DNA of 64,000 bases, taken from the NCBI RefSeq assembly GCF_900100855.1, contig NZ_FNCB01000001.1, forward strand, positions 186,001 to 250,000. The letters run 5' to 3'. The DNA comes from Idiomarina zobellii. GTDB lineage: Bacteria > Pseudomonadota > Gammaproteobacteria > Enterobacterales > Alteromonadaceae. Positions within the stretch are counted from its first letter, which is position 1. Each line of letters begins with the position of its first letter. A program made the translations under genes and the position numbers. Below are positions 8,537 to 16,012 of this stretch, one piece after another. The notes below the pieces were generated by a model. It was not told where the DNA came from. It made no database searches and worked only from the letters and a program-made list of their open reading frames with translations.

Positions 8537-8812
8537 ATGGCACTTTCTGACAAAATTAAACCGATAAGCTATTTAAAAGCCAATGCTGCGAAAATTTCAT
8601 TAGAGCTCACTGAGAGTGAAGGCCCAATGTACATTACTCAGAATGGTGAAGCGAAGATGGTGGTTCAGGACGTAAAGAGCTTTGAAAAGACTCAGGAAAC
8701 ACTGGCCATGCTTAAAATTCTAGCCTTGGGTAACCAGCAAATAGAGAGCGGCAACATTCAAGCGGCCGACAGCGCTTTTGATAATCTAAAACAAGAGCTT
8801 AATGATCGTTAA
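8537..8812 (+). CDS. Type II antitoxin, Phd/YefM family
   Basis: A 91-residue antitoxin with the Phd/YefM DNA-binding N-terminus (SYLKANAAKISLELTES then PMYITQNGEAKMVVQD), which positions the protein as repressor of its own operon, and an acidic C-terminal tail (about 60-91) expected to wrap the toxin. The gene has its own good promoter and overlaps the toxin gene by one base in TAATG, the standard translational coupling for such pairs. Confidence 0.9.
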   Translation: MALSDKIKPISYLKANAAKISLELTESEGPMYITQNGEAKMVVQDVKSFEKTQETLAMLKILALGNQQIESGNIQAADSAFDNLKQELNDR

Positions 8813-9138
8813 TGACCTACTCTGTAAAACTGACCGCTGACGCAATTAAAGATATTCAGGACATTGTTGATTACATAGCTCTAAACGACTCTAAAGCTAA
8901 AGCGCTTAATACTCTTGAAAAGTTAAGGTCTTCAGTTGCCAGCTTAAGCGAATCGCCGGAGCGTGGGGCATACCCAAACGAACTTACGTCACTTGGTATA
9001 AAAGAGTTTCGTCAAATTCAAACGCCTCCGTATCGCTGTATATACAGAATAATCAACACCGATGTTTTTGTTCTTATCGTTGCTGATGGTCGCCGGGATA
9101 TGCAAGCATTACTGCAGCGGCGTTTGCTGCAAGGTTAG
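8812..9138 (+). CDS. Type II toxin, RelE/ParE superfamily
   Basis: A 108-residue toxin of the RelE/ParE fold. It opens with a helical hairpin (AIKDIQDIVDYIALNDSKAKA). It then has a conserved beta core with PERGAYPNEL, KEFRQIQTPPYRCIYRI and a terminal VADGRRDMQALLQRRL. The Arg-rich C-terminal strand and the YR-x-IYR motif are typical. ParE-like members poison gyrase and RelE-like members cleave ribosome-bound mRNA; the sequence is insufficient to decide, though RxIYRI..DVFVLIVADGRRD is common in the YoeB/ParE-like group annotated next to Phd antitoxins. Confidence 0.9.
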   Translation: MTYSVKLTADAIKDIQDIVDYIALNDSKAKALNTLEKLRSSVASLSESPERGAYPNELTSLGIKEFRQIQTPPYRCIYRIINTDVFVLIVADGRRDMQALLQRRLLQG

Positions 9139-9155
9139 GCTCAACTAGAAGCTTT

Positions 9156-9956
9156 ATGTCTGAGAATAGAAAAACACTCCAACATTTTTTAGAGCAGAAT
9201 AAACCAGTAACCGTGTTAACAGGTGCAGGCTTAAGTACGGCTTCAGGTATTCCCGACTACCGCGACAGTAACGGTAACTGGAAAAGCGCTCCTCCGATGC
9301 AGCATCGCGACTTCATGACTAACGAGCTACTGCGCAAGCGTTACTGGGCACGCGCTTTACACGGTTGGCCGGTGCTCTATAACGCACAGCCTAATGCTTC
9401 ACATTTGGCACTAGCAAAAATGCAGAAAGAAGGCTTAATCGGTACTATCATTACTCAAAATGTAGACGGCTTACACCAAAGAGCCGGAGCCACAGACGTA
9501 ATAAATTTACATGGCTACGCTAATGAAATGGTTTGCATGAGCTGTGGCGCACAATCGCCTCGTTTGGAAATGCACGAACGCTGCCTGGCACTGAACCCAG
9601 AGTTCGCTGAAATGGACGCCACCGCCCTACCCGACGGCGATGCTGACATAGAAACCGACTTCTCAACCTTCCAAATAGCCGACTGCTTAAATTGCGGCGG
9701 TATTTTAAAACCAGACGTAGTGTACTTTGGCGACACGGTGCCGAAGACCCGTGTCGCAGAAGCAAAGCAGGCGTTAGCTGAAAGCGAAGGGTTATTAGTT
9801 ATAGGCTCATCATTAATGGTGTTTTCGGGTTATCGCTTTGCCCGCCAGGCCGCTAAAAATAACCAACCCATCGCCATTTTAACACGCGGTAAAACCCGCG
9901 CTGATGACTTAGCTACATTTAAAATAGATGAAGATATTGAGAGTGTGTTGGTGTGA
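9156..9956 (+). CDS. Sir2-family NAD-dependent deacetylase (SIRT4-like, class II)
   Basis: A 266-residue sirtuin. NAD-binding TGAGLSTASGIPDYRD spans residues 22-37, TQNVDGLHQ begins at residue 100, and the catalytic His119 sits in LHG. A zinc site is formed by Cys127/Cys130 and Cys177/Cys180, with a long acidic insertion between the pairs. The GAGLSTxSGIPDYR form resembles class II (SIRT4-type) enzymes rather than E. coli CobB. It removes acyl groups from lysines, or may act as an ADP-ribosyl or lipoamidase enzyme as reported for SIRT4; the substrate here is unknown. It starts 17 bases after the toxin gene but without coupling, so joint function is not implied. Confidence 0.9.
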   Translation: MSENRKTLQHFLEQNKPVTVLTGAGLSTASGIPDYRDSNGNWKSAPPMQHRDFMTNELLRKRYWARALHGWPVLYNAQPNASHLALAKMQKEGLIGTIITQNVDGLHQRAGATDVINLHGYANEMVCMSCGAQSPRLEMHERCLALNPEFAEMDATALPDGDADIETDFSTFQIADCLNCGGILKPDVVYFGDTVPKTRVAEAKQALAESEGLLVIGSSLMVFSGYRFARQAAKNNQPIAILTRGKTRADDLATFKIDEDIESVLV

Positions 9957-10053
9957 AACAAGCACTTCCTTATGGTTGCATCGAAAAATTTGACTAGTAG
10001 TTTTAATAACTTACCTTATGAAGATTAATAAACAACCGAAGGAATATGCCGTT

Positions 10054-10266
10054 ATGGTTTCAGACAGTAACCCGGTACTCTCTACGCTATACTTAACACT
10101 AGTATTGGTTGGTGGTTACTCAGTTGCCGCCATGCTCGTCACTTACTTTCAAACTGGGGAGTTTACCTGGGGACACGCCGGCGTTTTACACTTTGCCACG
10201 GCTTTCACCATTTCGTTGGTTTATCACGTGTGGAAAAACCTTCGTCATAAAAAGCTCGAACAGTAA
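10054..10266 (+). CDS. Small two-helix membrane protein, unknown
   Basis: A 70-residue protein not assigned to a family. Two hydrophobic segments (about residues 9-29 and 44-61) are joined by a loop with FQTGEFTWGHAG, and the tail is basic (WKNLRHKKLEQ), suggesting cytoplasmic ends. I prefer the ATG at 10054, with GAAGGA about 10 bases upstream, over an ATG at 10018 that would add 12 residues but has no ribosome site. It stands alone between the sirtuin gene and the convergent DUF1543 gene. Confidence 0.6.
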   Translation: MVSDSNPVLSTLYLTLVLVGGYSVAAMLVTYFQTGEFTWGHAGVLHFATAFTISLVYHVWKNLRHKKLEQ

Positions 10267-10290
10267 TACCCATGTCATTTAATACGCTCA

Positions 10291-10809
10291 TCACGGAAGC
10301 GGCTGATAACCTTTCCAATCAGGAACCAAAGGCTGGCTTTTGCCGTCGTGGTACAAGTGAATGTAGTGACTATCGATAAGATCGAGACACAGGCAATCGT
10401 CGACAGCTATCAAGTCATCTTTATGCAATTGCTCCGCACCAGCTAAGCCTTTATTGATAACTTGTACTTTCGCCAACTGTTTAGCCGCTTGAACAGATTC
10501 GGCCACAACAACCGTAAAATCATGAAACTCCGCCAACTTACCGTCAAAGTAACCGCCAAAGTTCACGAAATAAAGCTTTTTAGCACAAGTCGATTGTGGC
10601 TCTTGTGCAAGTTCAATACGATAACCATCGACATGGTGCAACTGAACATAGCTGTCCAGATGCAAGCCTTTTTGTGTACCGAACCAACCTGCTCGAATGG
10701 CCGAATAGGTATTCTCAATAGTTTCCCCCACAACAAAACGAACATCATGTAGCTCAATATTCGCACCGGGAGCAGTACCGCCAACGTAGGTTAAGTAGAG
10801 TTTTTGCAT
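10291..10809 (-). CDS. DUF1543 family protein
   Basis: A 172-residue protein with two copies of the DUF1543 module. LYLTYVGGTAPGANIELHDVRFVV opens the first half (residues 4-27) and LYFVNFGGYFDGKLAEFHDFTVVV opens the second (about 80-102). Each is followed by a helical segment. The repeat shows the protein arose by internal duplication. Function is unknown. The gene is divergent from the small exported protein gene at 10980, with a decayed antitoxin fragment between them. Confidence 0.85.
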   Translation of the reverse strand: MQKLYLTYVGGTAPGANIELHDVRFVVGETIENTYSAIRAGWFGTQKGLHLDSYVQLHHVDGYRIELAQEPQSTCAKKLYFVNFGGYFDGKLAEFHDFTVVVAESVQAAKQLAKVQVINKGLAGAEQLHKDDLIAVDDCLCLDLIDSHYIHLYHDGKSQPLVPDWKGYQPLP

Positions 10810-10834
10810 GAAGGTGTTGTATCCGTTGCTTTCA

Positions 10835-10964
10835 TTTCAAACTTTCGTCCAGTTTAACTGAAATTGGGTAAAGCAAAAGAAGAAACCCTACTGGGTTAGC
10901 TGCTAAAGTATTAGAAACTATCAACGAAGACCCTGAGGTCTACTTTAAAATAGCCGCCCACTAA
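10835..10964 (+). pseudogene. Remnant of a HigA-like XRE antitoxin gene
   Basis: Between two intact genes, the plus strand encodes the tail RRNPTGLAAKVLETINEDPE and then VYFKIAAH, ending at TAA 10962-10964. This is the C-terminal signature of small XRE-family antitoxins (W-E-Q-G-x-R-x-P-T-G-x-A then a helix). The preceding NW that should lead into it (10862-10867) lies in another frame, and an in-frame TGA at 10859-10861 interrupts it. At least one indel and one stop are therefore present, and no start codon or helix-turn-helix core remains. No cognate toxin gene is visible nearby. Confidence 0.55.
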
Positions 10965-10979
10965 GAATAGGAACACAAA

Positions 10980-11486
10980 ATGAAAACAACAATAAAAATG
11001 GCTTTAGCAGCGGTAGCACTCTGTTTCGCTACGTTCAGCCAGGCTGAAGTCGCTTCATCATCAGAGCACGGCTTTCAAATACAACTAGAGCAAAGCTTTG
11101 AGGGCTCTGCTCAACAGGGTTATAGACATTTTATCAATAACGTTAGTGAATGGTGGCTGGACGATCATACCTGGTTTGGCGATGCGGCGAACTTAAGTAT
11201 TGAAGCAACAGCCGGCGGGTGTTTCTGCGAAATTAACGGAGATTTGCAGGCAATGCACATGCAGGTTGCTTATGTTGACCCACGAAAAACCCTGCGGTTA
11301 GTCGGTGGTCTAGGACCATTACAATCCTTAGGTATGAACGGCACCATGACCATTAGTTTTAGCGATAACAAAGTGTCGCTGAATTACATCGTCGGCGGCT
11401 ACCCAACCACCGACTTTACCAAGCTAGCTCCGATAGTTGATGGTGTGTTGGCGCAGCAATTAGCGTCGTTTTCACAGACTCTCTAA
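10980..11486 (+). CDS. Exported SRPBCC-fold protein, unknown
   Basis: A 168-residue protein with a clear Sec signal peptide (residues 1-22, cleavage after SQA). The mature part reads as a START/SRPBCC helix-grip domain: an amphipathic helix with VSEWWLDDHTWFGDA, then strands LSIEATAGGCFCEIN, HMQVAYVDPRKTLRLVGGLGP and GTMTISFSDN. SRPBCC proteins bind small hydrophobic ligands or act as cyclases; an exported version is less usual. An AATAGGAAC ribosome site precedes the ATG. The gene is convergent with ygiD, whose stop lies 7 bases on. Function unknown. Confidence 0.75.
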   Translation: MKTTIKMALAAVALCFATFSQAEVASSSEHGFQIQLEQSFEGSAQQGYRHFINNVSEWWLDDHTWFGDAANLSIEATAGGCFCEINGDLQAMHMQVAYVDPRKTLRLVGGLGPLQSLGMNGTMTISFSDNKVSLNYIVGGYPTTDFTKLAPIVDGVLAQQLASFSQTL

Positions 11487-11493
11487 CTAAAGG

Positions 11494-12291
11494 CTAATTT
11501 AGCTGCCAGTAAAACATTCGAGCTTCTTTATTAAGTGCTGTTACGGTAATCGCTTCGTCACTGGCTTTTCCTGCAGCGCCGTAGCAAACGTGTAACGGTA
11601 GCAAGTGTTCTTCGCGCGGATGACAAAACTCGGCAAATGGTGCTTGTTGCCAATGACTGAGTTTATCAGCGCGCTCTTCTTCATTTAACGTTTTACTACT
11701 GCATACTTGCTCTAACCAGCTTTGGAACTCTGCGTTTTTACTATCTGCTGTCGCGTCTTCCGGAGAGAAAAATGCCTTCATATTGTGGAATGAAAAGCCG
11801 GACCCCAAAATTAGCAGGTTGTCATAATCGAGGTTCGCCAAGGCTTTCCCCAGTTTGATGTGAGCATTAGCATCAAGCGTATTCAACAGCGACAGCTGTA
11901 CGCAAGGAATATCAGCCTGTGGGAACATAATTTTAAGCGGCACGAAAAGGCCATGGTCAAAACCACGCTCCGGCTCCCCCACCGACTCGATGCCCGCCGC
12001 CGTTATTGCTCCAAGTAGTTCTTTAGCTAAATTAGGCTCGCTAGGTGCTGGATAAGTGATTTGGTACGATTCTGGCGGGAAACCGTAATAATCATAAATT
12101 AGCTCCGGTTTTTCACCGGTCGTTACATGCGGAATATCAGCTTCCCAGTGAGCGCTAACAACAAGAATGGCATCGGGTTTTGGCATACGCGAGGCAACAT
12201 CCTGAAGCGCGTTGTTCAGGCTTTCATGACTTTTATCGCCTAATAGTGGCATAGGGCCGCCACCGTGAGCGATATATAGAACCTGTCTCAT
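11494..12291 (-). CDS. ygiD: DODA-type extradiol dioxygenase (YgiD)
   Basis: A 265-residue member of the LigB/DODA family (4,5-DOPA extradiol dioxygenase). Metal ligands are recognisable: His in IAHGGGPMPLLG near residue 9, His in VVSAHWEA near 48 and His in GSGFSFHNM near 168, with a further conserved His in LLPLHVCYGAAG. In E. coli YgiD the family cleaves L-DOPA in vitro; the natural substrate is unknown. The length matches the family (about 262-271). Monocistronic, lying between the exported SRPBCC gene and the tmRNA gene. Confidence 0.88.
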   Translation of the reverse strand: MRQVLYIAHGGGPMPLLGDKSHESLNNALQDVASRMPKPDAILVVSAHWEADIPHVTTGEKPELIYDYYGFPPESYQITYPAPSEPNLAKELLGAITAAGIESVGEPERGFDHGLFVPLKIMFPQADIPCVQLSLLNTLDANAHIKLGKALANLDYDNLLILGSGFSFHNMKAFFSPEDATADSKNAEFQSWLEQVCSSKTLNEEERADKLSHWQQAPFAEFCHPREEHLLPLHVCYGAAGKASDEAITVTALNKEARMFYWQLN

Positions 12292-12368
12292 TAGTCACTC
12301 CTCATTTATCCGGCTTACTTCTTTGGATAGAGTCTACACCTGACGCGCAACGTCGGCTACAGGCAATG

Positions 12369-12396
12369 AAAAAGCCGCTCGGGTGAGCGGCTTTTT
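12369..12396 (-). terminator. Rho-independent terminator of ssrA
   Basis: AAAAAGCCGCTC (12369-12380) pairs perfectly with GAGCGGCTTTTT (12385-12396) around a 4-base loop. On the minus strand it lies 8 bases past the CCA end of the tmRNA and ends in a U-run. Confidence 0.92.
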
Positions 12397-12403
12397 ATGG
12401 AAT

Positions 12404-12763
12404 TGGTGGAGCTGGCGGGAGTTGAACCCGCGTCCGCAATACCTACATCCTCGGTCCTACATGCTTAGTCAGTCTTTTGTTTAACCTATGCGACGCCGAC
12501 TAACAGGCTTCGTTCATAGGTGAGTCCGATTAAGTTTAACGCCTCAGCTCCGGACAAAGCATCCACGCGAGTCTACCTTAGGTCGAGCCGTCCTGATCCA
12601 GTCTCGTAGACAAAGCGCTGGGGGACGGGCTTAGCGGGTTATTAAGCCGCTAGAGCGTAGTTGTCGTCGTTTGCAACTATAACGTTGAGGCTTTTTACGA
12701 GGCCAGCCTCACCTCGGCATGCACCTTGGGTTTCGTGTATCCCGTCGAATCCTGATCAGCCCC
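12404..12763 (-). ncRNA. ssrA: tmRNA (ssrA), tag ANDDNYALAA
   Basis: The 5' end GGGGCUGAUCAGGAUUCGAC (from 12763) and the 3' end with a T-arm (GGGTTCAACTCCCGCC) and CCA (12406-12404) give a standard one-piece tmRNA of about 360 bases. The resume codon and tag read GCA AAC GAC GAC AAC TAC GCT CTA GCG GCT TAA at 12674-12642, encoding ANDDNYALAA. The RNA rescues stalled ribosomes with SmpB, which is not encoded in this window. A -10-like TATAGT lies on the minus strand at 12806-12801, implying a short leader removed by RNase processing. Confidence 0.97.
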
Positions 12764-12813
12764 AAAGTTTTCTGTCAGTTCTTAATGACGTAATGTCGAT
12801 ACTATAACTCAGA

Positions 12814-12851
12814 CACCGTTTAAGCGCTATAAGTTCCGTACTTAAACGGTG
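12814..12851. repeat. Perfect 11-bp inverted repeat over the ssrA promoter region
   Basis: CACCGTTTAAG (12814-12824) and CTTAAACGGTG (12841-12851) are exact reverse complements separated by 16 bases. The repeat covers the place where the -35 of the tmRNA promoter should be (the -10 is at 12801-12806) and begins 21 bases beyond the elbB stop. It lacks a T-tract, so it is more likely an operator than an elbB terminator. Confidence 0.6.
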
Positions 12852-12871
12852 AATTATTAGGCTTTCACGCC

Positions 12872-13525
12872 TTATGCTGCCATATAAAGCACTTTTTCTA
12901 CCAATTTGCGAATGCCCTCTTCCGCATCCGCTAAGTTGTCTGCCAACATATAAGCAGGCGTTGTCACCAGTTTGTGCTTGTCGTCCACCACGATATCGCG
13001 CACGCCACAGTCAACATGTTCGCCACCCATTGTATTAATTGAGCCAGCGACTTCTTGGTCATTCCCCACAGTCACTTTCACACCGTTACCATAAATATGT
13101 GGCAGTAAAACAGGCGCAATGCACATATAGCCTGCAGGCTTCTCTGCATCAATAAAGGCTTTACCAACCTTAAGAACTTGCTCGTTAACGGTCATTTCGG
13201 CTCCGTTCACTGCAAAATCACAAAAGTTCTTCGCAACACCAAAGCCTCCCGGTAACATCAAGGCATCAAATTCTGATGCCTCCAGTTCACTTAACGGTTT
13301 CACCTCTCCCCGAGCAATGCGTGCGGCTTCTTCCAGTACATTACGTTTGTCGCCATTTTCTTCGCCTTTCAAGTGGTTAATGGTGTGCATTTGCTCGATG
13401 TCGGGAGCGAAACACTGATAAGCAGCACCTTGCTTGGTAAGGTGCAACAGAGTTAATACCGCTTCATTCACTTCAGCGCCGTCAAACACACCGCAACCTG
13501 ACAATAGTACCGCTACTTTTTTCAT
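12872..13525 (-). CDS. elbB: Isoprenoid biosynthesis glyoxalase ElbB
   Basis: A 217-residue DJ-1/PfpI-superfamily protein. The opening VAVLLSGCGVFDGAEVNEAV, the LMLPGGFGVAKN nucleophile-elbow region and the GYMCIAPVL segment with its Cys match ElbB (ElbB/YhbL) closely. E. coli ElbB shows glyoxalase III activity and was linked to isoprenoid synthesis. Length fits (217 in E. coli). It starts 24 bases after the flavin oxidoreductase gene on the same strand, so the two could be one unit acting on reactive carbonyls; that link is inference. Confidence 0.93.
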   Translation of the reverse strand: MKKVAVLLSGCGVFDGAEVNEAVLTLLHLTKQGAAYQCFAPDIEQMHTINHLKGEENGDKRNVLEEAARIARGEVKPLSELEASEFDALMLPGGFGVAKNFCDFAVNGAEMTVNEQVLKVGKAFIDAEKPAGYMCIAPVLLPHIYGNGVKVTVGNDQEVAGSINTMGGEHVDCGVRDIVVDDKHKLVTTPAYMLADNLADAEEGIRKLVEKVLYMAA

Positions 13526-13549
13526 AAAAACCTCTACTTAAACGTCAGT

Positions 13550-14668
13550 TTATTTATCGTTTATATGTTTATCGTGCTCAGTTCGCCATTTCCATTCATT
13601 TTCAAGCGTTGCTGTCGGCTGCAACATGGCGAAGTCTAAATCTTCAATTTTGTCACCTGACTTCAAACGCTTCGGGAGGTCAGGGTTTGCCAACGCCGCT
13701 TTAGCCACCGCCAACATCGCGTTCGGATAATGCGCGGCTACGTGTTCATAATTACTCTGGTCAATGCCGCCGTTGACTATCAATGGAATATCACTGAATT
13801 CCTGCACAATCTCCGCCAGCGTTTTCGCACTGCCACCTTTAAATGGCTTACGATTTACGTCGGTATCCGCTGTATGAATATAGTCTATTCCAGCCTCTTT
13901 CAAGGCTTTCACCAGCTTTATCATCGCGTCTTCGCCTTCTGGCCAATGATAATCCGGGTCGGTCACCGTAATTTGCCCCAGTCGAATACCGATGATGAAG
14001 TCATCTTTTGCAGCTGCTTTCGCCGCTTTTGCAACCATTTCAACAAACTTAATACGCTTACCAATATTGCCACCCCATTGGTCTTCACGTTGGTTGAAAT
14101 AGTCACTTAAAAATTCATTCAGTAAATAACCATTGGCGGCATGCAGCTCAATACCGTCAAACCCTGCCTCTTCTGCGCGCTTCACGGCGCCAACGAAGCC
14201 TTGCATAACCGCATCGAAGTCGCTTTCATCCATTGCTTTAACTTCTGACCAGCCGTCAGTTTCACCATATAAACTCAATGGCTCACCTTTAGGCTGCACG
14301 GCACTTGGCGCGATCGGCGTGTCCGTATATTCATTGTGTTGGAACTGGGCGCCCGCGTGCATCAGCTGTAATATAAATTTGCAGCCATGCTCATGTACTC
14401 TTTCAACAATTTCTTTCCAGGCATCGGTTTGCGGTGCATCAGTAATACCCGGCTGATTGATATATCCCTGGCTTGCCTGACGGTCGGTATAAACACCTTC
14501 ACTGATAATCATACTCCAGCCACCTTTAGCGAATCGCTCGTAGTATTCACCCATAAGCTCGGTTGGCTTACCTTTTTTATCAGCACTGGTGCGGGTCATT
14601 GGCGCAACCACAAAGCGATTATCAAACTTGTGGCCTTTTAACTCGAAATCATCAAATGCAGAGCTCAT
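13550..14668 (-). CDS. NADH:flavin oxidoreductase, old yellow enzyme family
   Basis: A 372-residue FMN-dependent TIM-barrel reductase. Recognisable parts are the N-terminal NRFVVAPMTRTSAD, QLMHAGAQ, the central GFDGIELHAANGYLLNEFL with the family's active-site region, and a following NQREDQWGGN. LIVNGGID binds the FMN phosphate. The family reduces activated alkenes such as enones or nitro compounds (NemA, XenB and OYE groups); the substrate is not determinable. It precedes elbB by 24 bases. Its promoter should lie in the 76-base gap before the C39 fusion gene. Confidence 0.9.
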   Translation of the reverse strand: MSSAFDDFELKGHKFDNRFVVAPMTRTSADKKGKPTELMGEYYERFAKGGWSMIISEGVYTDRQASQGYINQPGITDAPQTDAWKEIVERVHEHGCKFILQLMHAGAQFQHNEYTDTPIAPSAVQPKGEPLSLYGETDGWSEVKAMDESDFDAVMQGFVGAVKRAEEAGFDGIELHAANGYLLNEFLSDYFNQREDQWGGNIGKRIKFVEMVAKAAKAAAKDDFIIGIRLGQITVTDPDYHWPEGEDAMIKLVKALKEAGIDYIHTADTDVNRKPFKGGSAKTLAEIVQEFSDIPLIVNGGIDQSNYEHVAAHYPNAMLAVAKAALANPDLPKRLKSGDKIEDLDFAMLQPTATLENEWKWRTEHDKHINDK

Positions 14669-14744
14669 ACGGAATCCTTTTTTGTTAGGAACTAATCTAT
14701 GACTTTGTGCATATTTACGAAGATTTCAAGGTGATTTGATCACT

Positions 14745-15911
14745 TTATCTATTTTTAACCGATAAAATGACTGCCGCTTTTTGCTTCTTGCCGCCATATC
14801 CAAAGGCTTTACTGAACGTTTTGACCGGTATGGGTAGGTATTGTCTTTCTGTCGGCGACTGCCAGGGTAAGGTATCGTAATCGGGGTCATTAATATAAAC
14901 AAAACCGTCGTCTGCGGCGCATATCAGAACCCAATGGGGTGCTCGAATGCCATCAAACAAATAGGTTGAAATAAGCGCCATGACCAACGACCCGGCCGCC
15001 AAGTCACGACACAACGACTCTAGTGTGTAATCGCCCACAGACACGGCTACATTTCTTTCACGCAAATAGCCGATATCGACTTGCTGTATTCGCTCAATAA
15101 CGGCTTTCTTCTGCTCATGCCTTACCGAGTCGACAAACAATGGCTGATCGGTATTCACCTCAACACGAACATTCAAGCCTCTTTTTAACGCGGCGCGAGC
15201 TAATCCATAAGGCCCGCAGCCGCCGTGTCCAGAGGTCATATAAATAGTGGTTGCTTCGCGCCAAATTTCCAGCTCTTCAGATTGAGGGTCATGACTTGGG
15301 TAGCCAAAGTAATCAAGCGCCATTAATAAGCTCGCCGGCCCACAGGTGAACTCTGTCGACTGGGTTAACATAGGAACGTAGGTTTCGGTAGCGCCCACAC
15401 CGGCATCTTCGCCGAGTTCATAGCGTGGTAGGAGTTTTTGCAGAACAAGCGCGTCACTCGACTGTGACTGAGTCACCGGAAAGTAGGCTTCACGCAACTC
15501 TATAGAGTGAAACCCATCACCAATAAGTAGCTTTTGAGCGACTTTATTAGACACCGCCACTTCGGTGCGTAAAAATAAAGAATGCCGTTCGTCAGCTAAC
15601 TCTTCGCCTTTATGAAGCAATAAACGTCCGTAGCCTTTATGACGACAACGCTCACTGACCACCAGCGCATACAAACGAGCCAAGTTGGTGTTGTTGCGAT
15701 ACAACACCACAACATAACCTTCGACGTTGCCGTTCACTTCAAGTACATAAAAGTCGGCCGTTTCAGACTCAATAAAACGGCGGAAGCTACGCTTGCTGAT
15801 GGCATCTTCGGGGTAAGTCCGGGCTTCCAGTATTGCTACGGCATCCAGATGAAGTGGTTGAGCACAGGTTATTTTATAGCTTTGAGAAGCCATACTTAGA
15901 GCACACCTCAT
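14745..15911 (-). CDS. GNAT acetyltransferase - C39-like peptidase fusion
   Basis: A 388-residue two-domain protein. Residues about 10-140 form a GNAT domain, with the acetyl-CoA loop CRHKGYGRLLL. Residues about 175-380 form a C39-type papain-like peptidase domain with Cys190 in TEFTCGPASLLM, His326 in APHWVLIC and Asp in INDPDYD. No ABC-transporter or membrane part is present, so it is not a bacteriocin exporter. Relatives with this fusion are often found beside RimK-like ligases and retropepsin-like proteases; none is seen here. Start is ATG 15911, or 15893 (residue 7). A hairpin covers the ribosome site (15921-15940). It may modify and trim peptide or protein N-termini. Confidence 0.82.
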   Translation of the reverse strand: MRCALSMASQSYKITCAQPLHLDAVAILEARTYPEDAISKRSFRRFIESETADFYVLEVNGNVEGYVVVLYRNNTNLARLYALVVSERCRHKGYGRLLLHKGEELADERHSLFLRTEVAVSNKVAQKLLIGDGFHSIELREAYFPVTQSQSSDALVLQKLLPRYELGEDAGVGATETYVPMLTQSTEFTCGPASLLMALDYFGYPSHDPQSEELEIWREATTIYMTSGHGGCGPYGLARAALKRGLNVRVEVNTDQPLFVDSVRHEQKKAVIERIQQVDIGYLRERNVAVSVGDYTLESLCRDLAAGSLVMALISTYLFDGIRAPHWVLICAADDGFVYINDPDYDTLPWQSPTERQYLPIPVKTFSKAFGYGGKKQKAAVILSVKNR

Positions 15912-15920
15912 AACAAAGTT

Positions 15921-15940
15921 CCTGAGGGAATAACCTCAGG
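15921..15940 (-). promoter_or_regulatory. Leader hairpin overlapping the ribosome site of the GNAT-C39 gene
   Basis: CCTGAGG and CCTCAGG form a perfect 7-bp stem with a 6-base loop. In the transcript the 3' arm contains the AGGA of CUCAGGAAC, which is the best ribosome site for the ATG at 15911. The stem could therefore hide the site. Observed structure; the regulatory role is inferred. Confidence 0.5.
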
Positions 15941-16012
15941 CTACAGACTACCTTTTGTACCACGAATCGTGTTAAACTTGCGCGCAAATTTTTTGCCTGT
16001 CGGGATAATTCT

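Noticed and set aside
8479-9956. Defence island formed by the toxin-antitoxin pair and Sir2
   Set aside because: The Sir2 protein is a plain zinc-containing sirtuin of normal length without a fused defence domain, and neighbours are ordinary conserved genes.
15981-15998. PUR-box-like sequence (GCAAA ... TTTGC) upstream of purM
   Set aside because: The half-sites resemble a PurR operator, but the spacing is one base longer than the 16-base consensus and outer positions do not match.
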